Source: Lateolabrax maculatus
Lineage: Eukaryota; Chordata; Actinopteri; Acropomatiformes; Lateolabracidae
Length of the DNA stretch: 64,000 bases
Assembly (NCBI GenBank): GCA_031216445.1
Contig: CM062214.1
Location: 15,654,001 to 15,718,000, forward strand
Reading direction: 5' to 3'
Shown: positions 10,440 through 21,840 of the stretch, one piece after another
Position numbering within the stretch: the stretch's first letter is position 1
Layout of the letters: each line of letters begins with the position of its first letter
Translations under genes and position numbers: made by a program
Notes under the pieces: generated by a model
Databases searched by the model: none
Told to the model about the DNA's origin: nothing
Seen by the model: only the letters and a program-made list of their open reading frames with translations

Positions 10440-10790
10440 CACCGTATAGATTTGGAGAGCATTGAGGGAAGAATTAGCTAAGGCAGTTATGGGATTTACT
10501 TTTGTGAGGGTGTGTGGCATATTTGCCCCAGTTCTGTTCTCTGCTTGCTCCCTCTCCCACATGTCACCATTCTGTCTACCACCACCAGCGTGGCATCTAT
10601 CATCCGCCACAGACGCCGCGGCACCCGACAAAAGGAGGCTGGAGCATGCACAAAGACATTTGCATTTTTGCATCTCATTATGGTTATAATTGCATGCCAG
10701 TGTAAGCAGCTCGCTCTCCATTATCTCACGTAATTTTATCAGTGACGTTTGAAACGTGTGTTTAAATGTCAATTATTGACTACCAAAAAG
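10440..10790. promoter_or_regulatory. Candidate conserved non-coding block 10, SOX/POU
   Basis: The block contains ACAAAG (10650-10655, SOX type) two bases before a perfect octamer ATTTGCAT (10658-10665). A TTTTGCATCTCATTATGG-type homeodomain run and ATAATTGCATGC follow. A CpG-bearing GC-rich part (10590-10630) precedes it. Five overlapping open frames of 60-112 codons occur on both strands, which is hard to explain by coding and points to a stop-poor constrained block. Confidence 0.45.
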
Positions 10791-10844
10791 GAGTGACCTT
10801 CTTGGAGTCATCTCTCTCTCCTCCATCCCCCGTTCATAGTTCCC

Positions 10845-10870
10845 CTCTCTCTCTCTCTCTCTCTCTCTCT
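10845..10870. repeat. (CT)13 microsatellite
   Basis: Thirteen uninterrupted CT units directly abut the 3' side of candidate block 10. Confidence 0.95.
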
Positions 10871-12299
10871 TATCTATTCCTTATGTCTTATTTGAGTCCT
10901 CTCACTGTATATGTTGACTAACGTACCTTATCACACTTTATGACAACAGTCAGCTGACATGCATGCTGTTAATAATGTTAATATACTCACTGTCAACAGC
11001 TTTTCTTATGATTTCATTAAAACAACAGTTATAATGAAGAAGGCGTCTGAAACAATAACATAACGCAACACATCATCAGTGATAAGCGATGAACTTGGTA
11101 CCAGCTTTACTTGTATTTGATATATATGGGGATATTTTAGTAATAAAGTTGATCCATGTACCATGGCATTGCTGTTATCCAATCATTAATTAGTAAAAGT
11201 GATCAATTAAAATGATGGATTAATAGACCTAATTTTAAATACCCTTTGTACTCTCCACTTGTTTTATACTGAATATTAACAATATTTTACATTATGCACA
11301 AAAACATTTTTTAATTGTTATAATAAAATAAGTAAGTGTTGCCTCACACTACAACACTACAGAAATTGATGAGTGAGAGCATTTGAAAGAACTGATAATG
11401 AAAAGTCAGTGAAATTTACTAGAAATACAAATGTATGCAGACACTTTATAATGTTCATTACTGTATGTGTATTCTACAGCTGTCCTGAGAATGAATTACT
11501 TCTCTATTAGAGCCTCTTTGGTTGTGATATTCAGGATGTTGCATTATTCCTCATTGGACAGCATGTTCTGTCATCTACCTAACATTCAGCCATCAGGGTA
11601 ATTTCTGGAATCTTGTTCTTTTAACAATGGATAAAGTCTCATAAAAAAAAAATAAAAAAAAATGCATCTTATTATATCGAGAAAACGTACTTGTTAAAGT
11701 CAGCAGCCCTTCTTGCTTTGATGACATATACTTTCTAGTTATAATGAGAAAGCTTTTCCCTCATAACAAGATACTGTGAAAGGGTTTTTTGTTTATGTAA
11801 AAGTTTGTGTTTCCATGTATACAGTACAGTTTAGTGTTGTTGGTGTACTTCTAGTGCAGAAATGCAATCATATATTAATGAATAATAAAATCCCTTATTA
11901 TTTGGTTTAAAAGATGTTGTTTGTCCTTGCATAGATAATGACATGGAAAAGTACTGTTTTCCAAACTTTAGTTCCATCTTAAATGTGCTAAATATATTTT
12001 TTTAGAAGCTTTTGAAGAATGTAATTTATTTTGTTTAGTTTCCTACTGTTTAGAACCTCCTTTAATATCCTCATTATATGAAAGGTCAGCCTTTGTTTTT
12101 CACCTGAAAAATGAATAATAAATGAATAGAGGATCAACACTCTTCATTACTTATGAATTCTTATTTGAGTCATAATTGATGAATAGAAACATTGGATGTC
12201 TTTATATTCTCTATGTGAGGGAGCATTATACTTATTATAACTACACACTGCACAGTATTGTTAATACAGTGCAGTATAATATATAGAAAAGCTTTATGC
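10871..12299. other. AT-rich interval, nothing recognised
   Basis: About 1.4 kb of strongly AT-rich sequence with A/T runs (for example 11643-11661). I see no gene, named repeat or dense motif block. Confidence 0.45.
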
Positions 12300-12830
12300 A
12301 CTTCATACTGCTGTAGACGATTGAGCAGGCATGTAATGAGCTGACAACCAGAGGAACTACAATCTTTAAGAGTTTATCAAACTACTTGCACCTTCTAATT
12401 AAAGGAAGCACAACCCACCAGGATACATTTACATTTGATTTGATCTGGACCAGAAAATCTCCCTATTAGCATCCTCCTCCCCATGAATATGACAGTAATT
12501 GCAGTCTTACTCTGTTCCTGTTGTCCTTCTCTAGTTGAACACATTTAGCAAATTTACCTCGTACTGTAGGTTATTATTGTGCCATACAGTCTGGGGAATC
12601 AAATAAATCACTTAGGTTATCTTATTAATTAAGTCAAAATAAATGTGCTAGAGCCAATTTATTCACTCCAAATACCATGGGATCTCCCTCTGCAACTAAT
12701 GGCATAGTCTGACATTTCATAGTCTTAACAAATAACCTGAAGTAATTCATTTAGATTTTTCCAATTAGAGATAATTTCTTGTGGCTGCAACATAGAATAT
12801 ATACAGTACATATGAATTTGCATTGTAAGT
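12300..12830. promoter_or_regulatory. Candidate conserved non-coding block 11, HOX/PBX and POU motifs
   Basis: Motifs include TCTAATTAAAG (about 12395-12405), ATAAATCA at 12603-12610 (inverse of the PBX-HOX site TGATTTAT), TTATTAATTAAG (about 12622-12633), CCAATTAGAG (about 12760-12769) and an octamer ATTTGCAT at 12816-12823. The block is AT-rich but not simple repeat. Enhancer function is inferred. Confidence 0.4.
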
Positions 12831-13080
12831 TGAGCAGAAATGACATCAGACTTTTTTCGTGTTGTCTTTTGAAGTCTTACTAGCAGTCTTAATTATGAAC
12901 TGAAGCTATTTTAAGAAATAATATCTCGCATATAAACTATTTTTGCCAGCAACTGCATCAAAGTACCAGGCCAAAGTAGGAGCTAATTAAAAAAAACAAG
13001 TAGATTAGTTATTGCATAGTTTCATACCTCAGATTTGCATTATTTTGAGGATTTGTCACTTTCTTCACTGATAAACATGT
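12831..13080. other. AT-rich spacer with one octamer
   Basis: A perfect ATTTGCAT lies at 13033-13040 in otherwise featureless AT-rich sequence. Confidence 0.3.
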
Positions 13081-13480
13081 TACTAATTTAGCAAGTGTTC
13101 TCTCAACAACAGCCCAAAGCAAGGAACGACACTTAGAGCAACTGTATAACCCAGGCATATGACAGAGCTGAACCTCCATGCCCCTGCCTTCACCCGCCCC
13201 TCAGGCCCTCAGTGGAATAACACTTGATCCATAGCTCTTGAGTCCCTGTCCACGCCTCCCTTTTATGGCCTGTGGGCATGTGAAGACCCCGAGCCAGCCG
13301 TGCTTATCTGACCCTAACCTTGGCGTATGGTGACCTTGACCTGCACCTCACCCCTTCCTCATCCTCAGGGCTACATCTGTTCCTTTCCCTAGGACACCCA
13401 AGTAGTTAGTGATATTGAAACATCACCTTGGGGCTCCATTTGTTTTCTCTTGAGAGGTCAGTGAGGGGTTGTCATTAGGA
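13081..13480. promoter_or_regulatory. Candidate conserved non-coding block 12, nuclear-receptor site
   Basis: TGACCTTGACCT at 13331-13342 reads on the minus strand as AGGTCAAGGTCA. It contains TCAAGGTCA, the monomer site of NR5A/ERR receptors, and is also two abutting AGGTCA half-sites. A GATA core (CTTATCTG) is about 25 bp upstream. The surrounding 13150-13380 region is GC-richer than its flanks. Confidence 0.38.
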
Positions 13481-14569
13481 CTGAACTTGATCCTCTGCTT
13501 CCCCATAAATTGGTGCGTCCATGCAAGCAGTGAGCACACTGTAAATAATGAGCCTATAATGCTGAACATGAAACAGAATCTCAAAACTGACACTCTATAC
13601 TTTTCTTTTTTCTATTATATGGATCCATTTGTTCCCAGTCAAATGTGCCATGGTACCAGAGTAAAACTACAAAACCACAAACAAATGTAGAGCAGAAATG
13701 TAGCTTCTGAGGCAGGCAATGTTTTTTGATATCAATAGTTAAACAACATCCTTGTTGTCACTTTTCTCATCAAGTAATTATAGACGCTTGAAACGTAACT
13801 CACCTGAAATAGAGCATACATTGTGTCAGCCCCACAATTGTTTTGGATGCTGTCATTTCAACTCATTGGTTTGTCCCAAGTGATATCTTGATTGTGATGC
13901 CCTTTATTATTTTGCTTAGTGTTTCAGCAGTTCTGTGAATTGGCTGACCTTTTTGGAATTCTTCCCTTTATTCTCTTCAGCAGAAACAAGCGTCCTTGCC
14001 ACAGGGCTATACCATGAAAGACAGAGTTGGTATTGATATTAATGAACATACACTGACATTGTCAGGTTTTATAGACAATAAAGGATTCTCATTGATAGTT
14101 AACTATGTGTGGGGAATAAACATCACCCTAAGCAGGATGCCGTCTTTGTAAGTAATGATATTTTAATAAATTATAAGAGGGATTGAAAATGGTATATTCT
14201 TTCCTGTTGTGCAGATCAAATTCATACCAGATACTATAAAGGAAAGATGTGTTTGGGAAATTAAGGGGAAAAAAGAAGGCCTCATAGCAGTATCGTGTTC
14301 GCTAAGTACGTGAAAATGTATTTGCCATCTCTATCATTCTCATGGTATCATATCACACTGGAGTCAAGGGGGAGGCTAAAGGTTACAACTCTGAAACATG
14401 GCATTGATCCTAACACCTGACAGCATCTCTCTCTCTGGATCTCTCTTTTTGTTCTTTGCATTTAGAACATACGTCATTTGCCGCTTTTGTTATTGTTCTT
14501 TTCATCGTGATATAAAACAAACTAAGAAACCAAGACAAAATAACAATAATAACATAATCACTTTGTTAC
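13481..14569. other. AT-rich interval, nothing recognised
   Basis: The interval includes short open frames at 13469-13690 and 14398-14592 (plus) without recognisable domains. No repeat family is identified. Confidence 0.4.
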
Positions 14570-15320
14570 CTAGATGTGTTGTTTATCCATAGTTTTATCA
14601 AAGACAGTATAGTTCAGGACAAACTATTCTCTTTTTCTTATTCTCCCTACAACATTGGCCAGGATGTAAGGCTGAAACCAAAGGTGTTGTCGAGCCCGGT
14701 GTGCTCTGCATATCATAAATCAGACCTAACTGACATTTTTTTAAAGAGAATGAATATCCACCCACTCTCTGTGGAAGGGCCATGGTATTTGTATGGTCAA
14801 TGTGACCTTTCTCCATACCCTCTCAGATTAGGTGTACGACATAGAAAATTGCGCTCTTGCTGCAGTCCATAAATCATACTGGGCCATTTTTTTCTTTAAA
14901 GAGGTATGTAAATACCAGTGTACTAGCTAGGTAAACAACACTAACCCTGATACAAATGGCTTGAAAATTGAAGAAAAGCACCTTATTTTTCAGCTGAAAT
15001 TGCTTTTGAAACCCAGTTCTGGCACATGGGATGAAGGAGCCATGAAATGATTTGTGCTGGGGGAATAGAAATGGGTTGATGATAACCACACTCGACACAG
15101 TTCCTGTGTTGCGGAGTTCTAGCAATGATCAAAGATATCATTGTTGCACATTATTTCCCCCCATGCAGACCCCAAATGCGTCTGTATCTAAAGTGACATC
15201 CACCCCCATGCACTCAGAGTATATTTCGTTTTAGGGGACAAAGGCCCTCCACCACAGTACAGCGAGGGCCGAGCTTAACCAGTCAGTCGTGCTGCTGCCA
15301 TACAAGCCTTCAGAGTATGT
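14570..15320. promoter_or_regulatory. Candidate conserved non-coding block 13 with SOX-TCF dyad
   Basis: The most structured part is 15123-15145. There CAATGAT and its inverse ATCATTG flank ATCAAAG (15128-15134), a TCF/LEF core, and CATTGTT (15139-15145) is a SOX core. The block also has a Pax/homeobox-like GTAAATACC and AGGTAAACAACA (FOX type) near 14907-14940. Overlapping open frames on both strands (98, 72, 83 and 60 codons) carry no domains. Confidence 0.42.
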
Positions 15321-15880
15321 GCATTAAAGAGTTGTTATCATAGCGAAAAAACTTAGTATGACTTATTTGCAGTATGTGAGCAGTAAAACTTTTGCATTAA
15401 ATATAATTATGATCATCTTAATTATTACACTATAGTATGATGCATAAAACAAAGAGAGGTTCTTTCCAATTAAAATATAAGCCAACTGACCAATGTTTTT
15501 CCAATGTTGGGAAGAAATTTCAATTTCTAAACTATAGTCCATGTCAGAATAACAGGATACAGTTGTGTTCAGCAGCTGAAAATTAAGAGAAATCCCATGC
15601 CAAAGAAAAAAGGCTTTGTCGTAATCTACAACAACAAATTAATTCACAATAGCAATCAGAGTAGACCAGTGAACATATATACCTGTAGTATAAAACAGAC
15701 ATCTTTTTTGTTTATTTGTTCATGGGGTTCATTTGCAACATTGCTGTACGATAGAAATGTAAGTAGAAAATAATGGGTCCCGTTTGTTGTAGAGATAATA
15801 CACCAGATTATCCATGTGGAACTCGACTTCTCTTACTATCACATGTAGGCCATAGGGGATTCATCTTGACCAGCACAATG
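15321..15880. other. AT-rich interval, nothing recognised
   Basis: Ordinary AT-rich sequence with no supported feature. Confidence 0.4.
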
Positions 15881-16400
15881 AGCCAGTTTGTATCTTTCGC
15901 TACACTATGACTGCCTTAAAAAACCAAAAACATGGCCATTGCAGAATGCAGTGTTTGTTGTAACATTATAGTTACCATTTATTTTCCTAAATATCTTTCC
16001 ATGGCCTTTTTGGCAACTCATCAACACCTGCAATCCTGCACAGTGAGTCTCAAGGAGAGCTGCAGGGCAAAACCCATGACAGCCAAAGGGACAGCTAATT
16101 CCCAACATCTGGTACAAGCTGGTGCTGTCCGTAGTTATCACCATGATCGTGGTATCACTGTGGTGGACGCTGCTTGGCAGCTTGTGGCATCAGACTGTTG
16201 AAGAATCACCCCCATCGTGTTCTAAGCAGAATGGACGGAGAGCAAACTGTTTCATTTCAGCACGGTGGACCATTGATGCCTGCAGTAGATCCCCTGTTAT
16301 CTAATCAAACAGCACTGGTCAGTTATGATGCCAACTCCTAAATCCACAGCCGTCTGTAAAGCCGTGGGGGGAGATTAACCGCTACAGCGCCAATGTCCTA
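15881..16400. promoter_or_regulatory. Candidate conserved non-coding block 14 (weak)
   Basis: Mixed-composition sequence is open in two overlapping plus frames (15932-16201 and 16122-16304) and one minus frame (15905-16144). ATCACCATGATCGTGGTATC near 16138 is a loose dyad. Nothing identifies a protein. Confidence 0.28.
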
Positions 16401-17294
16401 CATTCAAAGACTTCCTCTTAAGATCTCTTTTCCTGGAAAGTACAGTTATCCATACAAGCAAACACAGACAGACATACACAGACATACAGCCTAAAGTAAG
16501 AGTCCTTCATGCTGTAATGGGGCTATCACAAAGACCACACAGCTTGCATTTTGGAAGACTTGATGCTTTCTAAACGCTCTTTGTCTGAGACCACTAGAAT
16601 ATCTCAAAGAAGCTTGAGCCTTTGCCGTGGTAGAGCATTGGAGAATTTGTTGTTTTGCCTTGTAGGTGCTGCCTTGTGTCTAAGATCCCACATGAGTAGA
16701 CAAGACAATTATCCTTTCCGTCTTACAGTCTGCAGGAGCACTAATAAGACCACGCTTTCTACAGGTACCCTGCTATGTGGGTGCTCTTCATTATAACCCA
16801 AGAAGCAGAAGCTCTCACATAGAAAGCAAAAAGAGCTCTGGGCACTTTTTTAATATTTATATCACAGTCTGGTGTGGCAGTAATGATATTAGGGAGCTGA
16901 CGAAATTCTCCACCCAGCTGGACATGTTAATTGAGAAGCCACGATTTAAAGGCAAAGTTCACATTTGTGCAGATGGTGGGACAATGCAAGATGGCAGACC
17001 TAGGTCAGTGTCATTTCCAAGCTATACCTTAATGGCATTTTTTTTCTCTATCCTTTTTTTCGTCAAGTTTGACACATACTAGTCCCCAAGGTCCATAGCA
17101 GTCTTTGGAGCTGGTCCCTGTACCTTAGTGCCCTTGACGGAGGACTATATTTTATAGTCGACATAATCGCAAAATTTTCGGTGCCACCTCTACTTTCAGG
17201 GCTGGTGTGTGAATTTGTTGGCCTTAAAGGAAAACATTATTGTAAAAATGAAATGTAAATAATTTAAATGAAAGAAAAATCTGTTTTTTAATTA
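16401..17294. other. Mixed interval, nothing recognised
   Basis: The plus-strand open frames at 16551-16796 and 16777-17082 (81 and 101 codons) show no domain, signal peptide or homologue I recognise. 16890-16960 has the texture of a small conserved block, but this is weak. Confidence 0.3.
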
Positions 17295-17332
17295 GGGCCC
17301 GAGCGCCAAACTGGCGCGAAGCCCTATTGAAA
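17295..17332. repeat. Fragment of a dispersed fish repeat (GGGCCCGAGCGCC type)
   Basis: GGGCCCGAGCGCC is followed by the perfect 6-bp-arm hairpin GCGCCA-AAC-TGGCGC (about 17307-17321) and GAAGCCCTATTG. I recall very similar GGGCCCGAGC...GCGAAGGCCCTATTG copies as common in teleost genomes, but I cannot name the family. Its GC content contrasts sharply with its flanks. Confidence 0.45.
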
Positions 17333-17879
17333 TGCAAGGAATTATGTATATTGTATTCTTTGTTTTTTCTTTTTCCTTTTTCTAATGTACAAATTATATA
17401 TCAAAGTGGTATATATATATCTTACCTGGATATTAATGAGCGTCGAGGGTAAAATACATGAATGAAAAATGAGTTGGATTGAGCCGCTCATTTGTTATCA
17501 ACACTGGATATAACTGCCCTGCAGAACTGTACCTGAAAGTTATGGTACATTGTACAACTATCACATGTAATGGGACATCATTTAACTGGAGCCAACTGCC
17601 GTAGGGCCCAAGTTTATCACTTACAAATACTTGTCCCCTCACTCAGGGACCTGTCCTTTTAAATTATATGCAGCATTGTGTGGCGATATTGTGGCCATAA
17701 ATCAGTAGTATTTGTATGATTTAAAATAATAATGTAAGATTTAAGATTATCAAGGCTAATTAAATTCTAAAGTTATATTACACCAGTGTTAACAGTAAAA
17801 TGATTACACTATGTGCAGGCATCAGTGAAAGTCATACTGCTGGGAAGCCTAACAGATGGGTTTATGCTTAGCGAGATGG
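17333..17879. other. AT-rich interval, nothing recognised
   Basis: Short TA repeats (17411-17420) and AT-rich sequence. The upstream fragment may extend into this interval, but I see no boundary. Confidence 0.35.
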
Positions 17880-18260
17880 ATACTGTCGCACCACACATCT
17901 ACATCAAATTAGAGTACCCAGAGTGACTCCTCCCCCCACTCTGACCATACACCGGAAAGCAGGTGTCTGCTTAATAATTTGGTCAAAGATCAGTGAGTTA
18001 AAGGTTGAGGCCAGGGGCAGAGAGGGCTGGGGTCATCATGGTGGTAGGGAGGTAGTGAGACATGATCTCCTCAAGTCTGGAACAGCCAAACCCCAAGGTC
18101 ATCCATTAGTGCTCTGGCCCATTGGTGCTGGAAGACCCACAATAAATTTACTGTGCACCCTTAACCCTTTTAATACTCACCATGACCCAGATGAGGAGAT
18201 CAGCTCCCTTAGGGAGGGGCACATTACATTATTAGCACTGTGCATCCATTGACAGCTATT
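17880..18260. promoter_or_regulatory. Candidate conserved non-coding block 15, DR1-like
   Basis: TGGTCA-A-AGATCA at 17980-17992 is a direct repeat of nuclear-receptor half-sites with one-base spacing (DR1; HNF4/RXR/COUP-TF type), with one or two mismatches per half. The block is GC-richer than its surroundings. A 109-codon plus frame (17923-18252) has no recognisable domain. Confidence 0.35.
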
Positions 18261-18639
18261 ATATTCTAACAGTGTATTATGGGTGACTTCATACTGTAAA
18301 TACTTCAACACAAATCCCAGACAATAATGTGCATTACAATCATTCTTTTTACAATTTGTTTAGTTTTGATTTCATATATTTTAATCAATGAAATTGCCTG
18401 AATAGGTATGTTAATAATACTGTGAGTGAGATTGCATCTTTAATTTAAATTACTGCAAGATATTTTAATATCTAGAATCCCTCCCCTGGCCATCTGTGAT
18501 GAGTTTCAAACACGCAGATGATAGTGTCAGTGTCTGGACAAATTTTTAAAGAACATCTGAGTTATGACTGATCATTATCTGGTCTTTCAAACAATGAACA
18601 ACTTATCTACCTTTTAATGCAATGCATTTTTTTCTATTC
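18261..18639. other. AT-rich interval, nothing recognised
   Basis: AT-rich sequence without a supported feature. Confidence 0.4.
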
Positions 18640-19130
18640 TTACAAGAAAAGGTGAGGCTGCAAGGAAGAAGGAGAGTGAAATGTCAACAGTGTCAACCAC
18701 TCCCTTTAAATAGGACTCTCCTATGATCCCTTGCTACCATGCTCGGTCAAACCTTTCCAGGTGTCAAGACTGGGCGTCAGAGAAAGAAATTAAAGTGACA
18801 TAGTGTTGACAGGAAGAAAAGACATTCCAGTTTTCACCCCTCTCAGGACAATGAGGGAGCCATCACCTCGGCTCAGACACAGGCACTAATGAATCAAGCA
18901 ACACCTTAACTTCTGCAGTGCAGAGGACTTTTGGCCGGGGGCACCCATATAGTGTCATTGATAATGGGATCCTGTATTGGACTGCTGTTGATTTGATGTC
19001 TACCGCAACCTCTCCCATGGCCTGCCATTTTGACACAGCTTAATTTTGCCCCTTGCTCATAAAGACATCCTGTTAGAAGGTGTTGCACAAGTGTTAGGTC
19101 TCCATCTTTCCCGGTTATATCTCCCCTCTC
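18640..19130. promoter_or_regulatory. Candidate conserved non-coding block 16
   Basis: Complex mixed sequence includes CACTAATGAATCAAGC (about 18884-18899), GTCATTGATAATGGGATC (about 18954-18971) and TTGACAGG. It ends where the AT-rich hAT-like remnant approaches. Function is inferred. Confidence 0.33.
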
Positions 19131-19686
19131 AGAGCTTGAAGACCTAGCAGTGTTTTATTAAGCAAAGACCACTCAGTTAAATTTATTTTACCCACAAGGT
19201 ACATGTGTAATAATGCAGGTGTGGGAGGCAGCAGTGTGTGAAAATGAGGTGAACTGAAAGGAATACACAGGAATGGAAAGAGTACTACTATATTTTACTC
19301 AAGTAAAAATAGAAATACCTGTGTAAAAATGTATGTCAGTTATTGGAGTTACTGCATGATATATGATAGAACAATTAAATTGAAAAACACGTTTAGGCTC
19401 AAATAAATTGCATTAACATGTGTGTGTGTCTAGTGCAACACCATCACTCCACCGAGCCCTAATGTCAACACCGACAATAAATTCCTTTTCTGGTGACACG
19501 CACTTTACAGCCCTATGCTTACAACTGATTATCAATTAGAAATACACAACCGCCTCCACGGTGTAGTCTTTAATATAATTAATCATAAAAGAGGACAAAA
19601 CTCACACAAACAAAACTGAACAACTAAATAAAAAAGGGACATTAATCTAAAGAGATTAAATAGATTAAAACATTAAAAACAAAAAC

Positions 19687-19706
19687 AAAAAAAAAAAAAA
19701 AAAAAA
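19687..19706. repeat. Poly-A run of 20
   Basis: An uninterrupted A tract lies within the hAT-like remnant, in an A-rich stretch from 19655. Confidence 0.9.
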
Positions 19707-19814
19707 CATTTCCATAGCATACAACACGGAGATGTATAGACAAACTCCATAAGGGTTGCAGCCTACAAATATATATAAAAACAAAGAGAGCTGTACAGGT
19801 TACGCCATGTAGTG

Positions 19815-19844
19815 CGCACGCACACACACACACACACGCACACA
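19815..19844. repeat. (CA)n microsatellite, interrupted
   Basis: CA units are interrupted by two CG-bearing units (CACG near 19818 and 19838). It sits 9 bp upstream of the X-box-like palindrome. Confidence 0.9.
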
Positions 19845-19852
19845 GAACGCTA

Positions 19853-19867
19853 CGTTGCTAAGCAACG
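19853..19867. promoter_or_regulatory. Perfect RFX X-box-like palindrome inside the hAT remnant
   Basis: CGTTGCTAAGCAACG is a perfect inverted repeat (7-bp arms, 1-bp centre). It contains GTTGCTAAGCAAC, close to the RFX X-box consensus GTNRCC-N(0-3)-RGYAAC. Only the sixth base of the left half deviates. It is surrounded by CpGs in a GC-richer stretch (19795-19960), so it could be part of the element's original promoter. Binding is not shown. Confidence 0.45.
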
Positions 19868-20603
19868 CAGTAGGTGTTGACATTCTCTGGAGAGCGCATC
19901 CATCAGTGAGTTTGTTGTTTTACTCACCTGTCTGAACCTGCGTTCCGAGCCTTGTGCACCACAAGGTCCTCCACAATCTGCACCTAGGTTTAACTTGTCA
20001 TTCAACGATTTTCACCTCATTGAAGGCAAAAGTTCCCAAGTGGAAGTGGAAGTCACTGCTAATGGATCCACCGTGAGCATTTTAGCATTTAGCTTTAAGC
20101 CAGACCCTGCATGTACTTGTTGGTCATGCAGCGTTGTGGGTGTGTTTAATTTGGGTCACAGTGATCACATTAGTGATTAATTAGGGTACATAAAAACTTT
20201 TTTCTTTTTTTTAATTTTTTTTAAAAATTTTTTTTTACCAGTGCCGAGATATAATAATGCTAATCTTTACCATAACCCATATGGAAGTTATCTTTTATTT
20301 TATTGCTTTGTTGTGCGTTTTCTTCTTCTTTTTCAGTGTGTACGTTCACTGACAGATTGTCAGCTGAGTGCTGACTCGTCACCTCTCTGGTCATGGAGCT
20401 CTGCCCTCCTGCACACGCAGCTCCCTCACCACTGCAGCCGCTGATTTAACACATTTCTTTTGTTCCATTCTCGCACAGTTTATCATGACTTTTGGTCCTA
20501 TTCTGTATTGAATGCACCTTGAAATGTAGTGAAGTACAATACTTGAGATAACAAATACTTAAGTGAAAATAAAATTAAAGATTTTTAAAAAATACTCAAA
20601 AAC

Positions 20604-20619
20604 TATATATATATATATA
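20604..20619. repeat. (TA)8 microsatellite
   Basis: Eight TA units mark the eroded right border of the hAT-like remnant. Confidence 0.9.
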
Positions 20620-21840
20620 AAAAAAGAACAGCCTTTGTTACAGTTCATTCACCATGCGATGCTTGCCAGTTTGTCCTGGGTGGGAATACTGTAAGCTAAC
20701 CAGACTAGCATGGGTGTAGTTGTAAGAATCAACAGCCGGCACTCAAACTTTCTGGATGGAACTTTTATGTATTGATGGTCTGCATCTTTCAAGACGGAGA
20801 CTCTAATTAGACTGTTTTACACTAATAGTGCTGTAATTATTTGGTTGATAGGGTGCACCAAACCGAAAAGTTGTTTACCGAAAGGACTTCCTATACTTAA
20901 CGGTATGTGATAAATACGTATACTGTCTCACTCCTAATAGCAATAATTTGTTGTGAAGCATTTTATGTATAATATGGATTCCGTAGGGCAATCACTAAAT
21001 GAGTTACCAGTAAGTGGTAATAATGGTATTAAGGAACAATGGCTTGGATACTGATGCACATAAATAGTAATTAGACATATTTAGCAGAAACTACCATTAT
21101 TGTTCATATACAGTATGTAAATGCTGCTCCCCAGTATAGAGTGTCAGTTAAAGTTTATTTCAAGTTATACAAAACTGTGGGTTTAGTTCATGCACTTTTT
21201 CTTAGATTGTTGAAATGTTGAATTTAAATACTGTGAATTATACTACATGAGATAACTACATTGTCATCGGATAGTCTTAATTACTTTCTCAGTCTTATGT
21301 GTCTCCTCTTTTACATCTTAAGCTGTCCCCCCCCCCCGCAAACAGACACACACCACGCACCCCCAACATCCCCCCGCATGCAAGGCTGGTGGCTCCATTG
21401 TGTGACCTGTTCTCACACTGTTCCATCTCCACATCACGCAGCCAGCCTTTCACAGCAGCAATTCAGCAGCAACAATCACACACTCACGCCTCAAAAAAAA
21501 GACCTCTTGCTCCCTTTGCCAACCAATTAAGAGCCATCTGGGCATGGATGCAGTAAGAAGGCTATTACAAAATCATGACTATTTTCATATTTTCATTATA
21601 TGTTTATGATGTGCACTCAAATGTTTTTAACAAACAGAGCTTTGTTTCTATGATATGTCTTTGCTTTCTTGAAAATAAATGATTCTCAACCAGAAATAGT
21701 GTGCTTATCAATATTTGGTTAATTTTCGCAGAGCCAGTGGATGGCACAACACAGTTTAAAAACACGACAAAGCCAGCCATTGCTTTTGAAGCTGCCATGC
21801 AAGTGTGTGATTCCCGATGAACTTGAGGTCATAGATTCCC
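20620..21840. other. Mixed interval with poly-C run
   Basis: AGGGTGCACCAAACCGAAAA near 20850 resembles the end of a hAT element but has no partner, so it is not called. An 11-C run occupies 21327-21337. Two overlapping plus frames (21261-21530 and 21299-21556) share this C-rich stretch and show no domain. The rest is AT-rich with nothing recognised. Confidence 0.35.

Larger units (their letters stand above)
19268..20600. mobile_element. Decayed, non-autonomous hAT-like transposon of about 1.3 kb
   Basis: The left end CAGGAATGGAAAGAGTACTA, followed by TTTTACTCAAGTAAAAATAG, matches the style of fish hAT ends (CAGTGGTGGAAAGAGTACT...ACTCAAGTAAAAGTA). The right end carries the inverse vocabulary: GTAGTGAAGTACAATACTTG and AAATACTTAAGTGAAAATAA near 20530-20570. 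The last bases of the right inverted repeat are eroded into an (AT)n run, so the boundary is approximate. No intact transposase frame is present. The short open frame at 19995-20180 is not recognisable as one. Internal microsatellites suggest age. Confidence 0.6.

Noticed and set aside
16550..16575. TGGAAGACTTGATG as miR-7
   Set aside because: Diverges from the mature sequence after nine bases and has no paired arm.
19642..19833. 63-codon minus frame rich in Phe and Cys as a membrane protein
   Set aside because: The Phe run is the reverse of the poly-A tract and the CACA repeat gives the Cys/Val end.
20845..20900. GGGTGCACCAAACCGAAAAG as one end of a second hAT element
   Set aside because: No matching inverted end found within reach, and the similarity is short.
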